Assembly: GCA_951812805.1 (NCBI GenBank)
Contig: CATOSZ010000001.1
Coordinates: forward strand, 744,001-808,000
Reading direction: 5' to 3'
DNA: 64,000 bases
DNA from: an uncultured Alphaproteobacteria bacterium
Lineage (GTDB): Bacteria; Pseudomonadota; Alphaproteobacteria; GCA-2731375
In this document: in pieces, positions 53,256 through 62,487 of the stretch
Layout: each line of letters begins with the position of its first letter
Numbering within the stretch: position 1 is the stretch's first letter
Program-made: the position numbers and the translations under genes
The notes under the pieces: model-generated
The model's input: the letters and a program-made list of their open reading frames with translations, nothing else
Told to the model about the DNA's origin: nothing
Databases searched by the model: none

Positions 53256-53600
53256 CGGCGGCTCGGCATGCCTGGCGCTCCGAGCAATCGAAATCTCCGC
53301 GCCAGGCATGCCGGTGGCCCTCATCGGCAGCCATGACAAACTTGCAGAACAGTCTGGACACTACTTCAAAAGCTCATTGCCACTTCAAGAACCCCACCTG
53401 ATCCCCACGTTCCGCCGCCGGCCCGGTTGTCCCGGTGGGCCCACAGGCCCCTCCCACGCGGCTTCGCTCCGCGTAACGCAAAGCGCTACACGAAGCCGCG
53501 CGGGGCCCTCCCGTGGACTACCGGGACAACCTCCGTCGAAGCAAGGGGGGGGGTCAATTTTGCACGCCGATAGGGGGTCAGAATTAAATGCTGATTGACA

Positions 53601-55115
53601 GCCCTGCGTGCCGAGAACGCGACATTGCGCGAAGAGATCCGCCGTCTCAAAGGCCTTTCCGGGCCACCGGATATCAAGCCGAGCGGCATGGACAAGCAGG
53701 CCGTATCCCGGGGCCGGACGGGGCGGAAGGCGGGACGGCGGGCCAAGAAGGGCCGGGTTCCCATCGACGAGAGGCGGATCGTCCGGGCCGCCGTGCCGGC
53801 GGGCTCGCGCTTCAAGGGCTATGAAGACTATCTGGTTCAGGACCTGCTCTGCCGGCCGAACACTGTCCTGTTACGCCGCGAGCGCTGGCTGACGCCCGAG
53901 GGGGCCACGATCGTGGCGCCGCTGCCGGCGGGGACGCGCGGCCACTTCGGCCCGGCGCTCAGGCGTTTCGTGCTGGCGCTCTATCATGGCGGCCAGACCA
54001 GCGCGGAGCGCTTGGCGCGGCTCTTGGACGACCTCGGCATCAAGATCTCCAAGCGCCAGGTGGTGCGGTTGTTGAACGAGGGCCATGACGGCTTCGTCGC
54101 CGAGGGCGAGGCGGTGCTGCGCGCCGGCCTGGAGACGGCGCCCTGGATCAGCGTCGACGATACCGGCGCCCGCCACGCCAACCGCAACGGGGTGACGAGC
54201 GGGATCGGCAACGACGCCTTCGCTTGGTTCGCCACGACGTTTTCCAAGAGCCGCTTGAACTTCCTGGAACGGCTGCGGGCCGGCCACGCGGACTATGTGC
54301 TCAATGCCGCCGCCTTCGCCTACATGGCCGAGCGCGACCTGGCCGCATCGGTGATCGCCCGTCTGGCCGAGGGCTGCCCGCGGCGCTTCACCAACGAAGA
54401 TGCCTGGCTGGCCCACCTGGGGCGGCTCGCCATCACCGGGCACGGGGACGGGCGCGGGGCCGCGCGGACCGCCACCGAGGGGGCGCTGTGGGGCGCCATC
54501 GCCGCGCACGGCCTGCTCAGGGGCACGGCCGCGGGCGCCTGCGTCGTCCTGAGTGACGATGCTGGCCAGTTCAACGTCGGCCGCCACGCGCTCTGCTGGG
54601 TCCATGCGGAGCGCTTGATCCACAAGCTGATGACCTTCTCCCGGAGCCAGCGGCGCGAGAAGGAACACATCCAGGCACGGCTCTGGCAACTCTACGCCGA
54701 TCTCAAAGCCTATCGCGAAAGGCCGGCGCCAGGACGGCGGGCCCACCTGGCATGCCGCTTCGATGCGCTCTTCGCGACCAAGACCGGATTCCTCCGCCTC
54801 GACCGGCTCCTGGCTCGCCTGCATGCCAACCGCGACGAACTGCTCGTCGTCCTCGACCGCCCGGAGGTCCCGCTCAACACCAACGGCGCGGAACGCGACA
54901 TCCGCGCCATGGTCACAAGGCGAAAATTCTCCGGCGGCACACGCTCCGAGGACGGCAAGCAGGCCCGAGACACATTCCTCGGCCTCTACAAGACCTGCCA
55001 GAAACTTGGCCTCTCCTTCTGGGATTATCTCGGCGACCGCCTCAAGGTCCCCGGCGCCCCACCCGTGCCCCCACTGCCGATCCTCGTCAGACAACGCTGC
55101 ATCGAAATGGCTTGA
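53601..55115 (+). CDS. IS66-like transposase (single-ORF group), 5' end cut by IS21 copy B
   Basis: Transposase of the IS66 superfamily, possibly ISBst12-like: coiled-coil start ALRAENATLREEIRRLKGL, then WISVDDTGARHANRNG (Asp), CVVLSDDAGQFNVGRHALCW (Asp), VPLNTNGAERDIRAMVTRRK (Glu). The frame is open into the IS21 terminus, where a TTG at 53595 could serve as start. Because the coiled coil begins at once, only a few residues may be lost. It lacks tnpA and tnpB neighbours, and no right-end inverted repeat was found. Confidence 0.85.
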   Translation, partial: ALRAENATLREEIRRLKGLSGPPDIKPSGMDKQAVSRGRTGRKAGRRAKKGRVPIDERRIVRAAVPAGSRFKGYEDYLVQDLLCRPNTVLLRRERWLTPEGATIVAPLPAGTRGHFGPALRRFVLALYHGGQTSAERLARLLDDLGIKISKRQVVRLLNEGHDGFVAEGEAVLRAGLETAPWISVDDTGARHANRNGVTSGIGNDAFAWFATTFSKSRLNFLERLRAGHADYVLNAAAFAYMAERDLAASVIARLAEGCPRRFTNEDAWLAHLGRLAITGHGDGRGAARTATEGALWGAIAAHGLLRGTAAGACVVLSDDAGQFNVGRHALCWVHAERLIHKLMTFSRSQRREKEHIQARLWQLYADLKAYRERPAPGRRAHLACRFDALFATKTGFLRLDRLLARLHANRDELLVVLDRPEVPLNTNGAERDIRAMVTRRKFSGGTRSEDGKQARDTFLGLYKTCQKLGLSFWDYLGDRLKVPGAPPVPPLPILVRQRCIEMA

Positions 55116-55172
55116 CCGCCCGGGGTTTTGCCCCTGTTACGAATTTTCTTCATGCATTGGCCGCGGTATCAA

Positions 55173-56327
55173 TCAGCTACGGAACGTGACGGTGCTGCCC
55201 ACAGTCCTTCGCACCTGGTCGCCGATCATGGCGAGAATCACAAATGTGACGAATTCGACGCAAAAATCCTTCAAAGCTTCCAGTACTCCGCCACCGGTCT
55301 CTACGACAAGCTTCCAATTTGCATCAAAATACTCTCCAAGAGAAATCGCGATGCCTGGGAACAGGTAGGTCCCGAAGTAGTGAGATATAGAAAGAATAAA
55401 GAAAATTATCAGGATTGATCTATAGCCAAAAACAATGCCCAAAAATATATACATAATATAATTAATTCTGAACTCAGATAGAATAGATATCCTCCCAATA
55501 TCAGCATCCGGATGAAGGTACAAATTGTATTTATTGCAGAAAAGGAGCAAGAATGCCCCTGAAATAAGCAGGATATAAACACGTAGAGGAACGTCCTGCC
55601 GGTCGTGCAGACCCAAAAGGAAGAAGCTATGTTTCCCCAATGCTGCAAATATCACCAACCCAACGACATCTACAAGCTGTTTCGGAGAGAAATTCAGATA
55701 TATTTTGAACCTAGCACCAGAGTCCATTAGGACCTTTATCTCACTGGAGCCCAGCCATGGATTAGCCAGAGCTGAAATGGCCACACCAAAAATCATAACG
55801 ACAAGGTAGTATCGCGCGTTATTGTGATGTATTAGAAAAATTATAAATGCCGAAAAAAACAGCGCAGATTGACCGAACATATAAAATCCGATCCGCCCTG
55901 CACTTGCCGATATGGTGATATTTAGAGACCAAAACCCAAGAACTATCACGGCAATCCATAGGATGGAACCTTTCATGATCTCCGGGCGGTCACGTCCATA
56001 AACAACAAAATAAAATATGAGTATTGCAACGATTGCTATCCCAGAATCGAGCCCCCCAATCTGAAATCCAGAAAACCTAGGCGTGACATACAGTGTCGAG
56101 ACGAGGGTGGCAACGAGAAGTGGTACCTTGAATTGAGCGCCATAGGCCACGGCGGCCCAAAAAACCAAAAATGGAAACATCCACTGTAGCCGGAAGAACA
56201 CCTTCCCCACGTCCGGGAACTGCCCAGTGTATGACATCGTCCCAAAAACGAACATGGCGACGACCAATACCCAGCGACCGGCCGGATCGAACCGGGAGTC
56301 GTCGATTTTCAGTAAAGGCTCTTTCAT
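55173..56327 (-). CDS. polytopic membrane protein of unknown function (384 aa)
   Basis: About ten predicted membrane helices (for example WVLVVAMFVFGTMSYTG, MFPFLVFWAAVAYGAQF, IAIVAILIFYFVVYG, YIMYIFLGIVFGYRSILIIF), with short charged loops, as in O-antigen polymerase or ligase-like proteins, though no diagnostic motif is seen. Strongly AT-rich relative to the flanks, with codon use to match, so recently acquired. Divergent from the next membrane protein and 57 bases from the IS66-like transposase end. Confidence 0.7.
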   Translation of the reverse strand: MKEPLLKIDDSRFDPAGRWVLVVAMFVFGTMSYTGQFPDVGKVFFRLQWMFPFLVFWAAVAYGAQFKVPLLVATLVSTLYVTPRFSGFQIGGLDSGIAIVAILIFYFVVYGRDRPEIMKGSILWIAVIVLGFWSLNITISASAGRIGFYMFGQSALFFSAFIIFLIHHNNARYYLVVMIFGVAISALANPWLGSSEIKVLMDSGARFKIYLNFSPKQLVDVVGLVIFAALGKHSFFLLGLHDRQDVPLRVYILLISGAFLLLFCNKYNLYLHPDADIGRISILSEFRINYIMYIFLGIVFGYRSILIIFFILSISHYFGTYLFPGIAISLGEYFDANWKLVVETGGGVLEALKDFCVEFVTFVILAMIGDQVRRTVGSTVTFRS

Positions 56328-56475
56328 TCTTCGCCGCCTCGCCGCCGAGACCCTTTACCTCATATTTGATACAGGGTATGATTTTTTCGCCAACTTTGAA
56401 AAAGGCATCAATCTTTGATTGACACTTCTTATAGAACTATGTTCCAGTATTTTTATTACAGTCAGGTGAGGCCTC

Positions 56476-57321
56476 ATGTCAAGTGAATTTGCACAAAGTG
56501 TACTCGACCGAATTCCATTGCTCGACGGAGCAATGCGGCGGAGACTTTTCAGTGGTGTCATAGTTATGCTAGCTATTTTATTGTTATATGAAAATCATCT
56601 ACCAATCGACAAGATAATGAATGATAAAATTTTGAACAGCTGGATTGTCGGGATTTTCAGCCTTCTCATTGTTTTTGTCTTCGGATCGGTCGTCGAATTG
56701 CTGGGAACTTTTTTTGTGAAGAGAGGAATGGCATCAACTATTTGGGCATTCTGGATTCCATTCTTGCTGTTTAGCTGTGAGAACCTGGTGCTAAGGGGGC
56801 TATTGATATTTTCATGTTACCTATTGGTATTACCGATAATATTTACCTGGATACTTTTCCTGGGCGTTGCGGGTTATCGATTTCATGTACCGTTCAAACT
56901 CGAGCCGGGCTCGGACGAGATTTTGGATTCATTGAATGGCTTCGTACATCGCGCTTTTCGCGCACCTTTTGAAGATGCGCTGGACCCGGCGTGGCGGAAA
57001 CTCGCAGACAGGGTATCGGCTGGCTCTCGTCGGTCGACAATGCGTAAATTTGCGTTGTCGGAAGATGTCGCAATGGTGTCCGCGGTTCTTATATCGGTGC
57101 TCGCGATGTACATACCAAGCGATGTCGAGTTTTGCAGCTGGACGGGTGATACGAACGTTTGCACAATGCAGGATCGGATGAATTTCGCAATACCATTATT
57201 TGTGTTCGTGATCGCCTCTTCGGCCTACCTTTACTTTCTCTCGATCAGAAGTGCGATACAAACATGTATCGACCTTCTTCAGTATGAAGAATCCTATGAA
57301 AGTACGGCAGCGAAGACGTGA
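56476..57321 (+). CDS. AT-rich membrane protein with cytoplasmic middle domain (281 aa)
   Basis: Membrane helices near 24-40, 55-75, 88-102, 108-132 and in the last third (about 197-213 and 235-255), with a soluble stretch around 135-195 (PFEDALDPAWRKLADRVSAG). No family recognised. GAGG lies before the ATG. AT-rich like its divergent partner, and both probably arrived together; the shared gap 56328-56475 should hold both promoters. Confidence 0.65.
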   Translation: MSSEFAQSVLDRIPLLDGAMRRRLFSGVIVMLAILLLYENHLPIDKIMNDKILNSWIVGIFSLLIVFVFGSVVELLGTFFVKRGMASTIWAFWIPFLLFSCENLVLRGLLIFSCYLLVLPIIFTWILFLGVAGYRFHVPFKLEPGSDEILDSLNGFVHRAFRAPFEDALDPAWRKLADRVSAGSRRSTMRKFALSEDVAMVSAVLISVLAMYIPSDVEFCSWTGDTNVCTMQDRMNFAIPLFVFVIASSAYLYFLSIRSAIQTCIDLLQYEESYESTAAKT

Positions 57322-57464
57322 GTGAGCGAGTCATAATCGACTCGAGTGAAACTGAAACAGGGACCTCACTCCAGACCACGGCCGGCCTCTTGCTCCGCCA
57401 TTGACTTCAGTGCACTCTCCCGGCGGGCGGATAATCATCGGACACTTCCTGGAGGAACCACGCC

Positions 57465-58259
57465 ATGGCGCGCGCCGAGATCAATGGGACCAGCATTCAC
57501 TATCGCATCGACGGACCGGAGGACGGCAAGGTGCTGTTGATGTCGAATTCGCTCGCCTCCAACCTGCACATGTGGGACCCGCAGATGGACGCGCTGACCG
57601 GTGCCGGCTACCGGGTGATCCGTTACGACAGCCGCGGCCACGGCAAGTCGGGCGCGCCGCATGGGCCCTATTCGATCGAGATGCTGGGGCGCGACGCGGT
57701 CGGCCTGCTGGATGCCTGCGGGATCGACAAGGCGCGGTTCTGCGGTCTTTCGAAGGGCGGCATGGTCGGGCAGTGGCTCGGTGCCAACGCCGGGGACCGG
57801 ATGATCAGCCTGGCGCTCTGCGATACCGCGGCCTCGATGGACGGCGGGGCCGCCGCCTGGCAGGAGCGGATCGATACCGTCGAGGCGGGCGGCATGGCTG
57901 CCGTGGTCGACGGCACTTTGGATCGCTGGTTCACCGCGCCCGGACAGGCGCGGATGCCCGACGCCATCGCCGAGGTCCGGGCGATGATCCTCTCGACCCC
58001 GGTGATCGGCTTCCAGGCCTGCTCCATGGCGATCCGCGACATGGACCTGGTGCCGGGCCTGGCGAAGATCTCGACGCCGACCACGGTCATCGTCGGCGAG
58101 GACGATCCCGGCACCCCCGTCGCCAAGGCGCGGCAAATACACGAGGGCGTCGCCGGCTCCGAGCTGGTGATCCTGCCGGAAAGCGCGCATTTGCCGAATA
58201 TCGAACAGGCCGCCGCCTTCAACGAGGCGCTGCTGGCCCACCTGGCGAAGCACGGCTGA
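57465..58259 (+). CDS. alpha/beta hydrolase, 3-oxoadipate enol-lactonase-like (264 aa)
   Basis: Alpha/beta hydrolase fold with nucleophile elbow GLSKGG (Ser about 96), YDSRGHGKSGAPHGPYSIEM, acid Asp in VGEDDPGTPVAKA and His in LPESAHLPNIEQAAAFN. The pattern is closest to PcaD-type enol-lactonases of the beta-ketoadipate pathway, but no other pca genes are present. GGAGG lies 10 bases before the ATG. The VOC gene follows 12 bases later. Confidence 0.9.
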   Translation: MARAEINGTSIHYRIDGPEDGKVLLMSNSLASNLHMWDPQMDALTGAGYRVIRYDSRGHGKSGAPHGPYSIEMLGRDAVGLLDACGIDKARFCGLSKGGMVGQWLGANAGDRMISLALCDTAASMDGGAAAWQERIDTVEAGGMAAVVDGTLDRWFTAPGQARMPDAIAEVRAMILSTPVIGFQACSMAIRDMDLVPGLAKISTPTTVIVGEDDPGTPVAKARQIHEGVAGSELVILPESAHLPNIEQAAAFNEALLAHLAKHG

Positions 58260-58271
58260 GGGAACGGTCCC

Positions 58272-58685
58272 ATGGGCGTCGTCGGCTACGATCATGTCGC
58301 CATCACCGTCGCCGATATGGACGCGACGCTCGCCTTCTATGCGCGCGTGCTCAGCGCCGAGGTCATCGGGCTGGAGGCCTACCGGGCCGGCCGCATGCCC
58401 GTGGTCGGGCTGATCATCGGCGCGCACCGGATGAACGTGCATGCCGCCGCCGCGCCCGCCGACCTGCGGGCCCGGCGGCCGACGCCCGGCTCCGGCGATC
58501 TCTGCTTTCGTTGGGCCGGCGGGGTCGATAGCGCGGTGGCGCATCTGCGGGCCGAGGGGGTCGAGATCGAGCTTGGCCCGGTGCCGCGCCGGGCGAGCGA
58601 CCGGCGGATGGGACAATCGGTCTATTTCCGCGACCCCGACGACAACCTGCTGGAGTTTCTGGCGCCCGACGACGGCGTGGGCTGA
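58272..58685 (+). CDS. VOC (glyoxalase/dioxygenase fold) family protein (137 aa)
   Basis: Two beta-alpha-beta-beta-beta modules: YDHVAITVADMDATLAFYAR with metal-binding His, and QSVYFRDPDDNLLEFLAP with the second His/Glu region. Such proteins include ring-cleavage dioxygenases, glyoxalases and resistance proteins; nothing here distinguishes them. Co-transcribed with the upstream hydrolase. It ends 7 bases from the convergent DUF2000 gene. Confidence 0.88.
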   Translation: MGVVGYDHVAITVADMDATLAFYARVLSAEVIGLEAYRAGRMPVVGLIIGAHRMNVHAAAAPADLRARRPTPGSGDLCFRWAGGVDSAVAHLRAEGVEIELGPVPRRASDRRMGQSVYFRDPDDNLLEFLAPDDGVG

Positions 58686-58692
58686 GTGCGCA

Positions 58693-59103
58693 TCACGGGT
58701 GCATCTTCGCACCCTTGGTGATCTTGTCGACGATCTTGCGGTCCTCGCGCAGCGCCAGGCCGACGAGGCTCATCTCCTCGGGCCGGCGCGCCTTCACGGT
58801 CTCCCGGTTGGCCGCGTCGTGCCCGGTCTCGAACATCTCCTCGATATAGAGTGAGAGCGCGACACCGCGGCCCATGGCCCGGTCGTAGATCTTGCGCAGG
58901 CCCGCGCCGTCCGTCGTCAGGACGATGATCGGCTGGATGCAGAGCGGGTTGTAGCTATTGCCCGCCGCGTCCTCGTAAGCCTCCCCCAGCAGGTCCGGGG
59001 TCGCGCCGGCGACGCCGGTGGTGAGAAAGGCGGTGACGTTGAGTTTCTGCCAGGCGGCGAGGTCGTCGCGTACGACGATGGCGATTTTGGTGTCGAACTT
59101 CAC
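58693..59103 (-). CDS. DUF2000 family protein (136 aa)
   Basis: Small PTH2-like alpha/beta protein: KFDTKIAIVVRDDLAAWQKL, NVTAFLTTGV, NPLCIQPIIVLTTDGAGLRK and YIEEMFETGHDAANRE match DUF2000, whose function is not established. GTG 59103 is the start, with GGGGGAGGA 6 bases before it; the frame to 59142 is an extension. It lies 19 bases after the kinase gene, so both are probably co-transcribed. Confidence 0.85.
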   Translation of the reverse strand: MKFDTKIAIVVRDDLAAWQKLNVTAFLTTGVAGATPDLLGEAYEDAAGNSYNPLCIQPIIVLTTDGAGLRKIYDRAMGRGVALSLYIEEMFETGHDAANRETVKARRPEEMSLVGLALREDRKIVDKITKGAKMHP

Positions 59104-59122
59104 GATTGTGTCCTCCCCCGCG

Positions 59123-62100
59123 TCACGAGACCCGGCCCGCACCGGCGATCAGCTCGTCGATGTGGCGCACCAGGTTTTCAGGATCGAAGGGCTTGTGGAT
59201 CAACACCGCGTCGCCCTCCGTTTCGTGGCGCTTCAACGTATCGGCGGTATAGCCTGACATGAACAGCACCGGAAGTCCGGGCTTCAGGGCGCGGACCCGG
59301 TTCGCCACTTCCGGCCCGCTGAGACCGCCGGGCAGGATCACGTCCGTCAACAGCAGGTCGATGCGATCGCCGCCGACGAGATGGGCCAGCGCGTCCGGCC
59401 CGTTCGCCGCGTCGAGAATACGATACCCCCGCCCCCGCAACGTGAGGGTCACGAGCTCGCGCAGGTCGTTGTCGTCCTCGACGACGAGCAAGGTCGGTCG
59501 ACGCTCGCCAGGCTCCGGCACCACGATGGTGTCGCCGGCTAAGGTCACCCGGGCCCTGGTGGCGGCGTGCGCACCGGCGCGTGGCAGGAACAGACGCATG
59601 GTCGTGCCATGACCCGGGGCCGACTCGACCCGGATGCCGCCCGCCGATTGGTGCACGAAGCCATACACCATGGAGAGTCCCAACCCCGTCCCCTGCTCCG
59701 GGCTCTTGGTGGTGAAGAAGGGTTCGAAGATTCGACCCACCACCTCGCGCGTCATGCCGAGACCGTCGTCCGCCACCGCCAGCACGACGTAATCGCCCGG
59801 CATGACGACCTCCGACCCGTCTCCGGTCCGGTGGGAAAGCGTCTCGTTCCTGGCGGTTATGCACAGGGTGCCGCCATCCCGCATGGCATCGCGCGCATTG
59901 TTGGCGAGGTTGAGCACGGCCTGCTGCAGCTCGCCCGGGTCGAGATGGCACGACCATAATCCGGGCTCGGTATCGATGACGATCTCGACCTCGGCGCCGA
60001 GGCTGCGCGTGAGCAGTTCCCCGAGCGTCGTCAGCAGTTCGGAAATATCGACCTGTTCGGTGCTCAACTCGTCCTGGCGGGCAAAACTCAAAAGCCGCTT
60101 GGTAAGCGAAGCACCCCGTTTTGCCGCTCTGAGCGCAGGCGCCGTGAAGGTCCGCCACTCACTGTCGACCGGCAATTCGTCGTCCAGGAACGAAAGGTTG
60201 CCTTGGATCACAGCCAGCAGGTTGTTGAAGTCGTGCGATATCCCGCCGGTCAGCTGCCCGAGCGCTTCCATCTTTTGCGATTGACGCAACTGCAATTCAC
60301 GTTGGCGGAGGTCTTCGATGTCGACCAGGACGATGATGCCGCTGCCGTCCGAAAGGCGATATTCGCGCAGCTCGAGCGTCCGCTCACCGCGGACGACCTC
60401 GAAACTGTTGTGCCCGAGGGAGAGACCGCGTCGCGCTTTGACGCGGGAGGCGATCCAGGCCTGCCCGTCCGAGCGCTCGATTTCCGGAACGAGATCCCGC
60501 GCGACCATTTCCTCGAGAATCCGCCGATAGGGCATGCCTGCGACCAGCAGGCCTTCCGGCAAGCCGACGACCTCGCGATAACGGCGGTTGCAGATCACCA
60601 GGCGATCGTCGTCGTCGAACAGAGCCAGGGCTTCGGACAGGCTATCGAGGGCGACGATGAAGCGACGATAGCTGTGTTCGGAGCGGAGGCGCTCCGTGAC
60701 GTCGGTGATCAGGGCGAAGAACCCGATGACGGCACCCTCCTCTCCGATGTCGGGAATGAAACGGGCGTCGATGTCGCGCGTGGCGCCATCGGGATAGGTT
60801 GCGCGTTCGATGAAGGAAACGGCTCTGCCGGAGAGCGCCGTGCGGGCATGCGGTGCGAACTTCGGATATTCGTCGCCCAGGATTTCCACCCCGCGCCGGC
60901 CCAGCACCTCGTCCTCATCACGCATGTACCAGTCGAGGGCGACCCGGTTGGCAAAGCGGAACTGCCCCCCGGCGTCGACATAGGTGATCATGGCCGGCAG
61001 GTTGTCGGTGATCATGCGAAGCTGTGTCGCCGTCTGGCGCAATTCTTCCACGGCACGCACGCGATCCGTAACGTCGGTACGGATGCCGACGATACCGCCC
61101 TCACTCGTCGGTTGCTCGTCGATCAGGATCCAGGTTCCATCACGCCGCGCCGCGAGTTCCGGCCCGCCCGGCTTGCGGTGCGATTTGAGCCGCGCCGATA
61201 CCCAAGCCTCCATCCCACCGACGGCCGCCGGGATCTGGCCCCGCTCGGCACCGGCGCGGATCAGCGTTTCGAACCGGACACCAGGCCGGATCTGGTCCTC
61301 GATAACGGCGTACATTTCCCGGTAGCGTTCATTGCAGAGAACCAATCGGTCATCGGCATCGAACAGGGCGAAAGCGTCGCTGAGGCTCTCGATGGCGTCG
61401 AGCAGGCGACGATGCGCGCGTTCGGCCGCCACTTCGGCCTGCCGGGCCCGCGTGACGTCGTTGGAGATCGCAAAGAACCCCATGACCGCACCGCTGCCGT
61501 CTTTCCATGGGACGTAGGAGACACTGACGTCTCGCGTAATGCCGTCGGGGTAGCTGATCGTGGTGTCGAAGGAGACGGTCTCACCTGCCAGGGCCCGGGC
61601 TACCCAGGGCTGGAGGCGATGAAATTCGGCGCCGTAGACGTCTTCGAGACGGCGGCCTGTGACCTCGTCCGGCCGCCGCTTCAACCAACCCCCGAGCGTC
61701 GCGTTGACGAAACGAAAAACGCTGCCCCGGTCGATCTGGGCAATGGCCGCCGGGACGCTGTTCACCATGCGACGAAACGCGGGAGGATCGAGATCTCGCG
61801 GGGACATCGCGCGACCTTTTTCCAAACGCGCGATGGCGAGGCGAACCTCGCCATCACCGGCGCCCGCCAGGAGGACTTCGTCGACGCCGTCCGCCAAGGC
61901 GGCTTCGGCGGCGGCGGCGTCCGGTAAACCGACGATCAGTCTCAGCGGACGCCCGATGTCGTCGCACTTGTCCGCGCGATGGGTCGAGCCGCCCGCCACC
62001 TCGCCGCCCGCGACCGCGACGACCAGATCGCAGCCGCTATCGTCCGGCTCGTGGATTATCTCGTAGCCGCGACCCGCCAACGCCCGGCATACACGTCCGA

Positions 62101-62191
62101 CGTCGCCCTGGTCATGATCGTCCGCAAGCGCCCAGACCCGGGGCCGGACGCGCCCTTCGCTCCCACCGCTCACCGCCATGACCAGTTCCAC
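59123..62191 (-). CDS. hybrid sensor histidine kinase with four PAS domains and C-terminal receiver (1022 aa)
   Basis: Cytoplasmic, with no membrane helix. N-terminal region (about 17-118) looks like a degenerate receiver without the phospho-acceptor Asp. Four PAS domains follow at about 140-250, 262-378, 390-500 and 508-625. H-box GGISHDFNNLL with His653, N-box LNLANNARDAMRDGG, G-boxes DDGLGM and GTGLGLS, then receiver with Glu905, Asp906, Asp907, phospho-acceptor Asp950 and Lys1000. It autophosphorylates and likely passes phosphate to its own receiver and then to a phosphotransfer protein. GTG 62191 or ATG 62179 starts it. Signal unknown. Confidence 0.93.
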   Translation of the reverse strand: MELVMAVSGGSEGRVRPRVWALADDHDQGDVGRVCRALAGRGYEIIHEPDDSGCDLVVAVAGGEVAGGSTHRADKCDDIGRPLRLIVGLPDAAAAEAALADGVDEVLLAGAGDGEVRLAIARLEKGRAMSPRDLDPPAFRRMVNSVPAAIAQIDRGSVFRFVNATLGGWLKRRPDEVTGRRLEDVYGAEFHRLQPWVARALAGETVSFDTTISYPDGITRDVSVSYVPWKDGSGAVMGFFAISNDVTRARQAEVAAERAHRRLLDAIESLSDAFALFDADDRLVLCNERYREMYAVIEDQIRPGVRFETLIRAGAERGQIPAAVGGMEAWVSARLKSHRKPGGPELAARRDGTWILIDEQPTSEGGIVGIRTDVTDRVRAVEELRQTATQLRMITDNLPAMITYVDAGGQFRFANRVALDWYMRDEDEVLGRRGVEILGDEYPKFAPHARTALSGRAVSFIERATYPDGATRDIDARFIPDIGEEGAVIGFFALITDVTERLRSEHSYRRFIVALDSLSEALALFDDDDRLVICNRRYREVVGLPEGLLVAGMPYRRILEEMVARDLVPEIERSDGQAWIASRVKARRGLSLGHNSFEVVRGERTLELREYRLSDGSGIIVLVDIEDLRQRELQLRQSQKMEALGQLTGGISHDFNNLLAVIQGNLSFLDDELPVDSEWRTFTAPALRAAKRGASLTKRLLSFARQDELSTEQVDISELLTTLGELLTRSLGAEVEIVIDTEPGLWSCHLDPGELQQAVLNLANNARDAMRDGGTLCITARNETLSHRTGDGSEVVMPGDYVVLAVADDGLGMTREVVGRIFEPFFTTKSPEQGTGLGLSMVYGFVHQSAGGIRVESAPGHGTTMRLFLPRAGAHAATRARVTLAGDTIVVPEPGERRPTLLVVEDDNDLRELVTLTLRGRGYRILDAANGPDALAHLVGGDRIDLLLTDVILPGGLSGPEVANRVRALKPGLPVLFMSGYTADTLKRHETEGDAVLIHKPFDPENLVRHIDELIAGAGRVS

Positions 62192-62259
62192 AGCCAGGTC
62201 GCCACCCGCGACGATCAGCGGGGAGTTTACGGGATTTGCCGCACTCGTGCAGGGTCCGG

Positions 62260-62487
62260 CTATCCGGCCTCGAATCGCGCGACATCCATGAAGAACCGAC
62301 TGCCCTTGAAGGAGCCGCGGCGCTCGATCGGGCTGCCGTCCAGGTGGCGCCCGTCCTGAATGAAGCTGATCTTGGTAAAATAGGGCTGGCCGATATGTTC
62401 CTCGTCACCATCGACGACGATGGTCCAGATGACGTGCCGGCCGTCGAGTTCATCGGGGTCTGTGGGAATATTGATGTCGTCCGGCAT
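62260..62487 (-). CDS. small uncharacterised protein beside IS21 copy C (75 aa)
   Basis: Short acidic protein: PDDINIPTDPDELDGRHVIW, then beta-rich EEHIGQPYFTKISFIQDGRH and a C-terminal SFKGSRFFMDVARFEAG. No family recognised. ATG 62487 lies 32 bases from the IS21 end; the frame remains open into the IS, where ATG 62532 would add an IS-derived start, so the native N-terminus may be lost. 68 bases ahead of the kinase gene on the same strand. Confidence 0.5.
   Translation of the reverse strand: MPDDINIPTDPDELDGRHVIWTIVVDGDEEHIGQPYFTKISFIQDGRHLDGSPIERRGSFKGSRFFMDVARFEAG

Larger units (their letters stand above)
50626..53600 (+). mobile_element. IS21-family element, copy B (2975 bp)
   Basis: Same orientation as copy A and apparently identical except for a G run of 9 instead of 12. 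Left border abuts the IS21 end fragment at 50551-50625 and right border cuts an IS66-like transposase gene. The flanks do not form a direct repeat. Copies A and B are long direct repeats that could recombine to delete the 38 kb between them. Confidence 0.95.
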
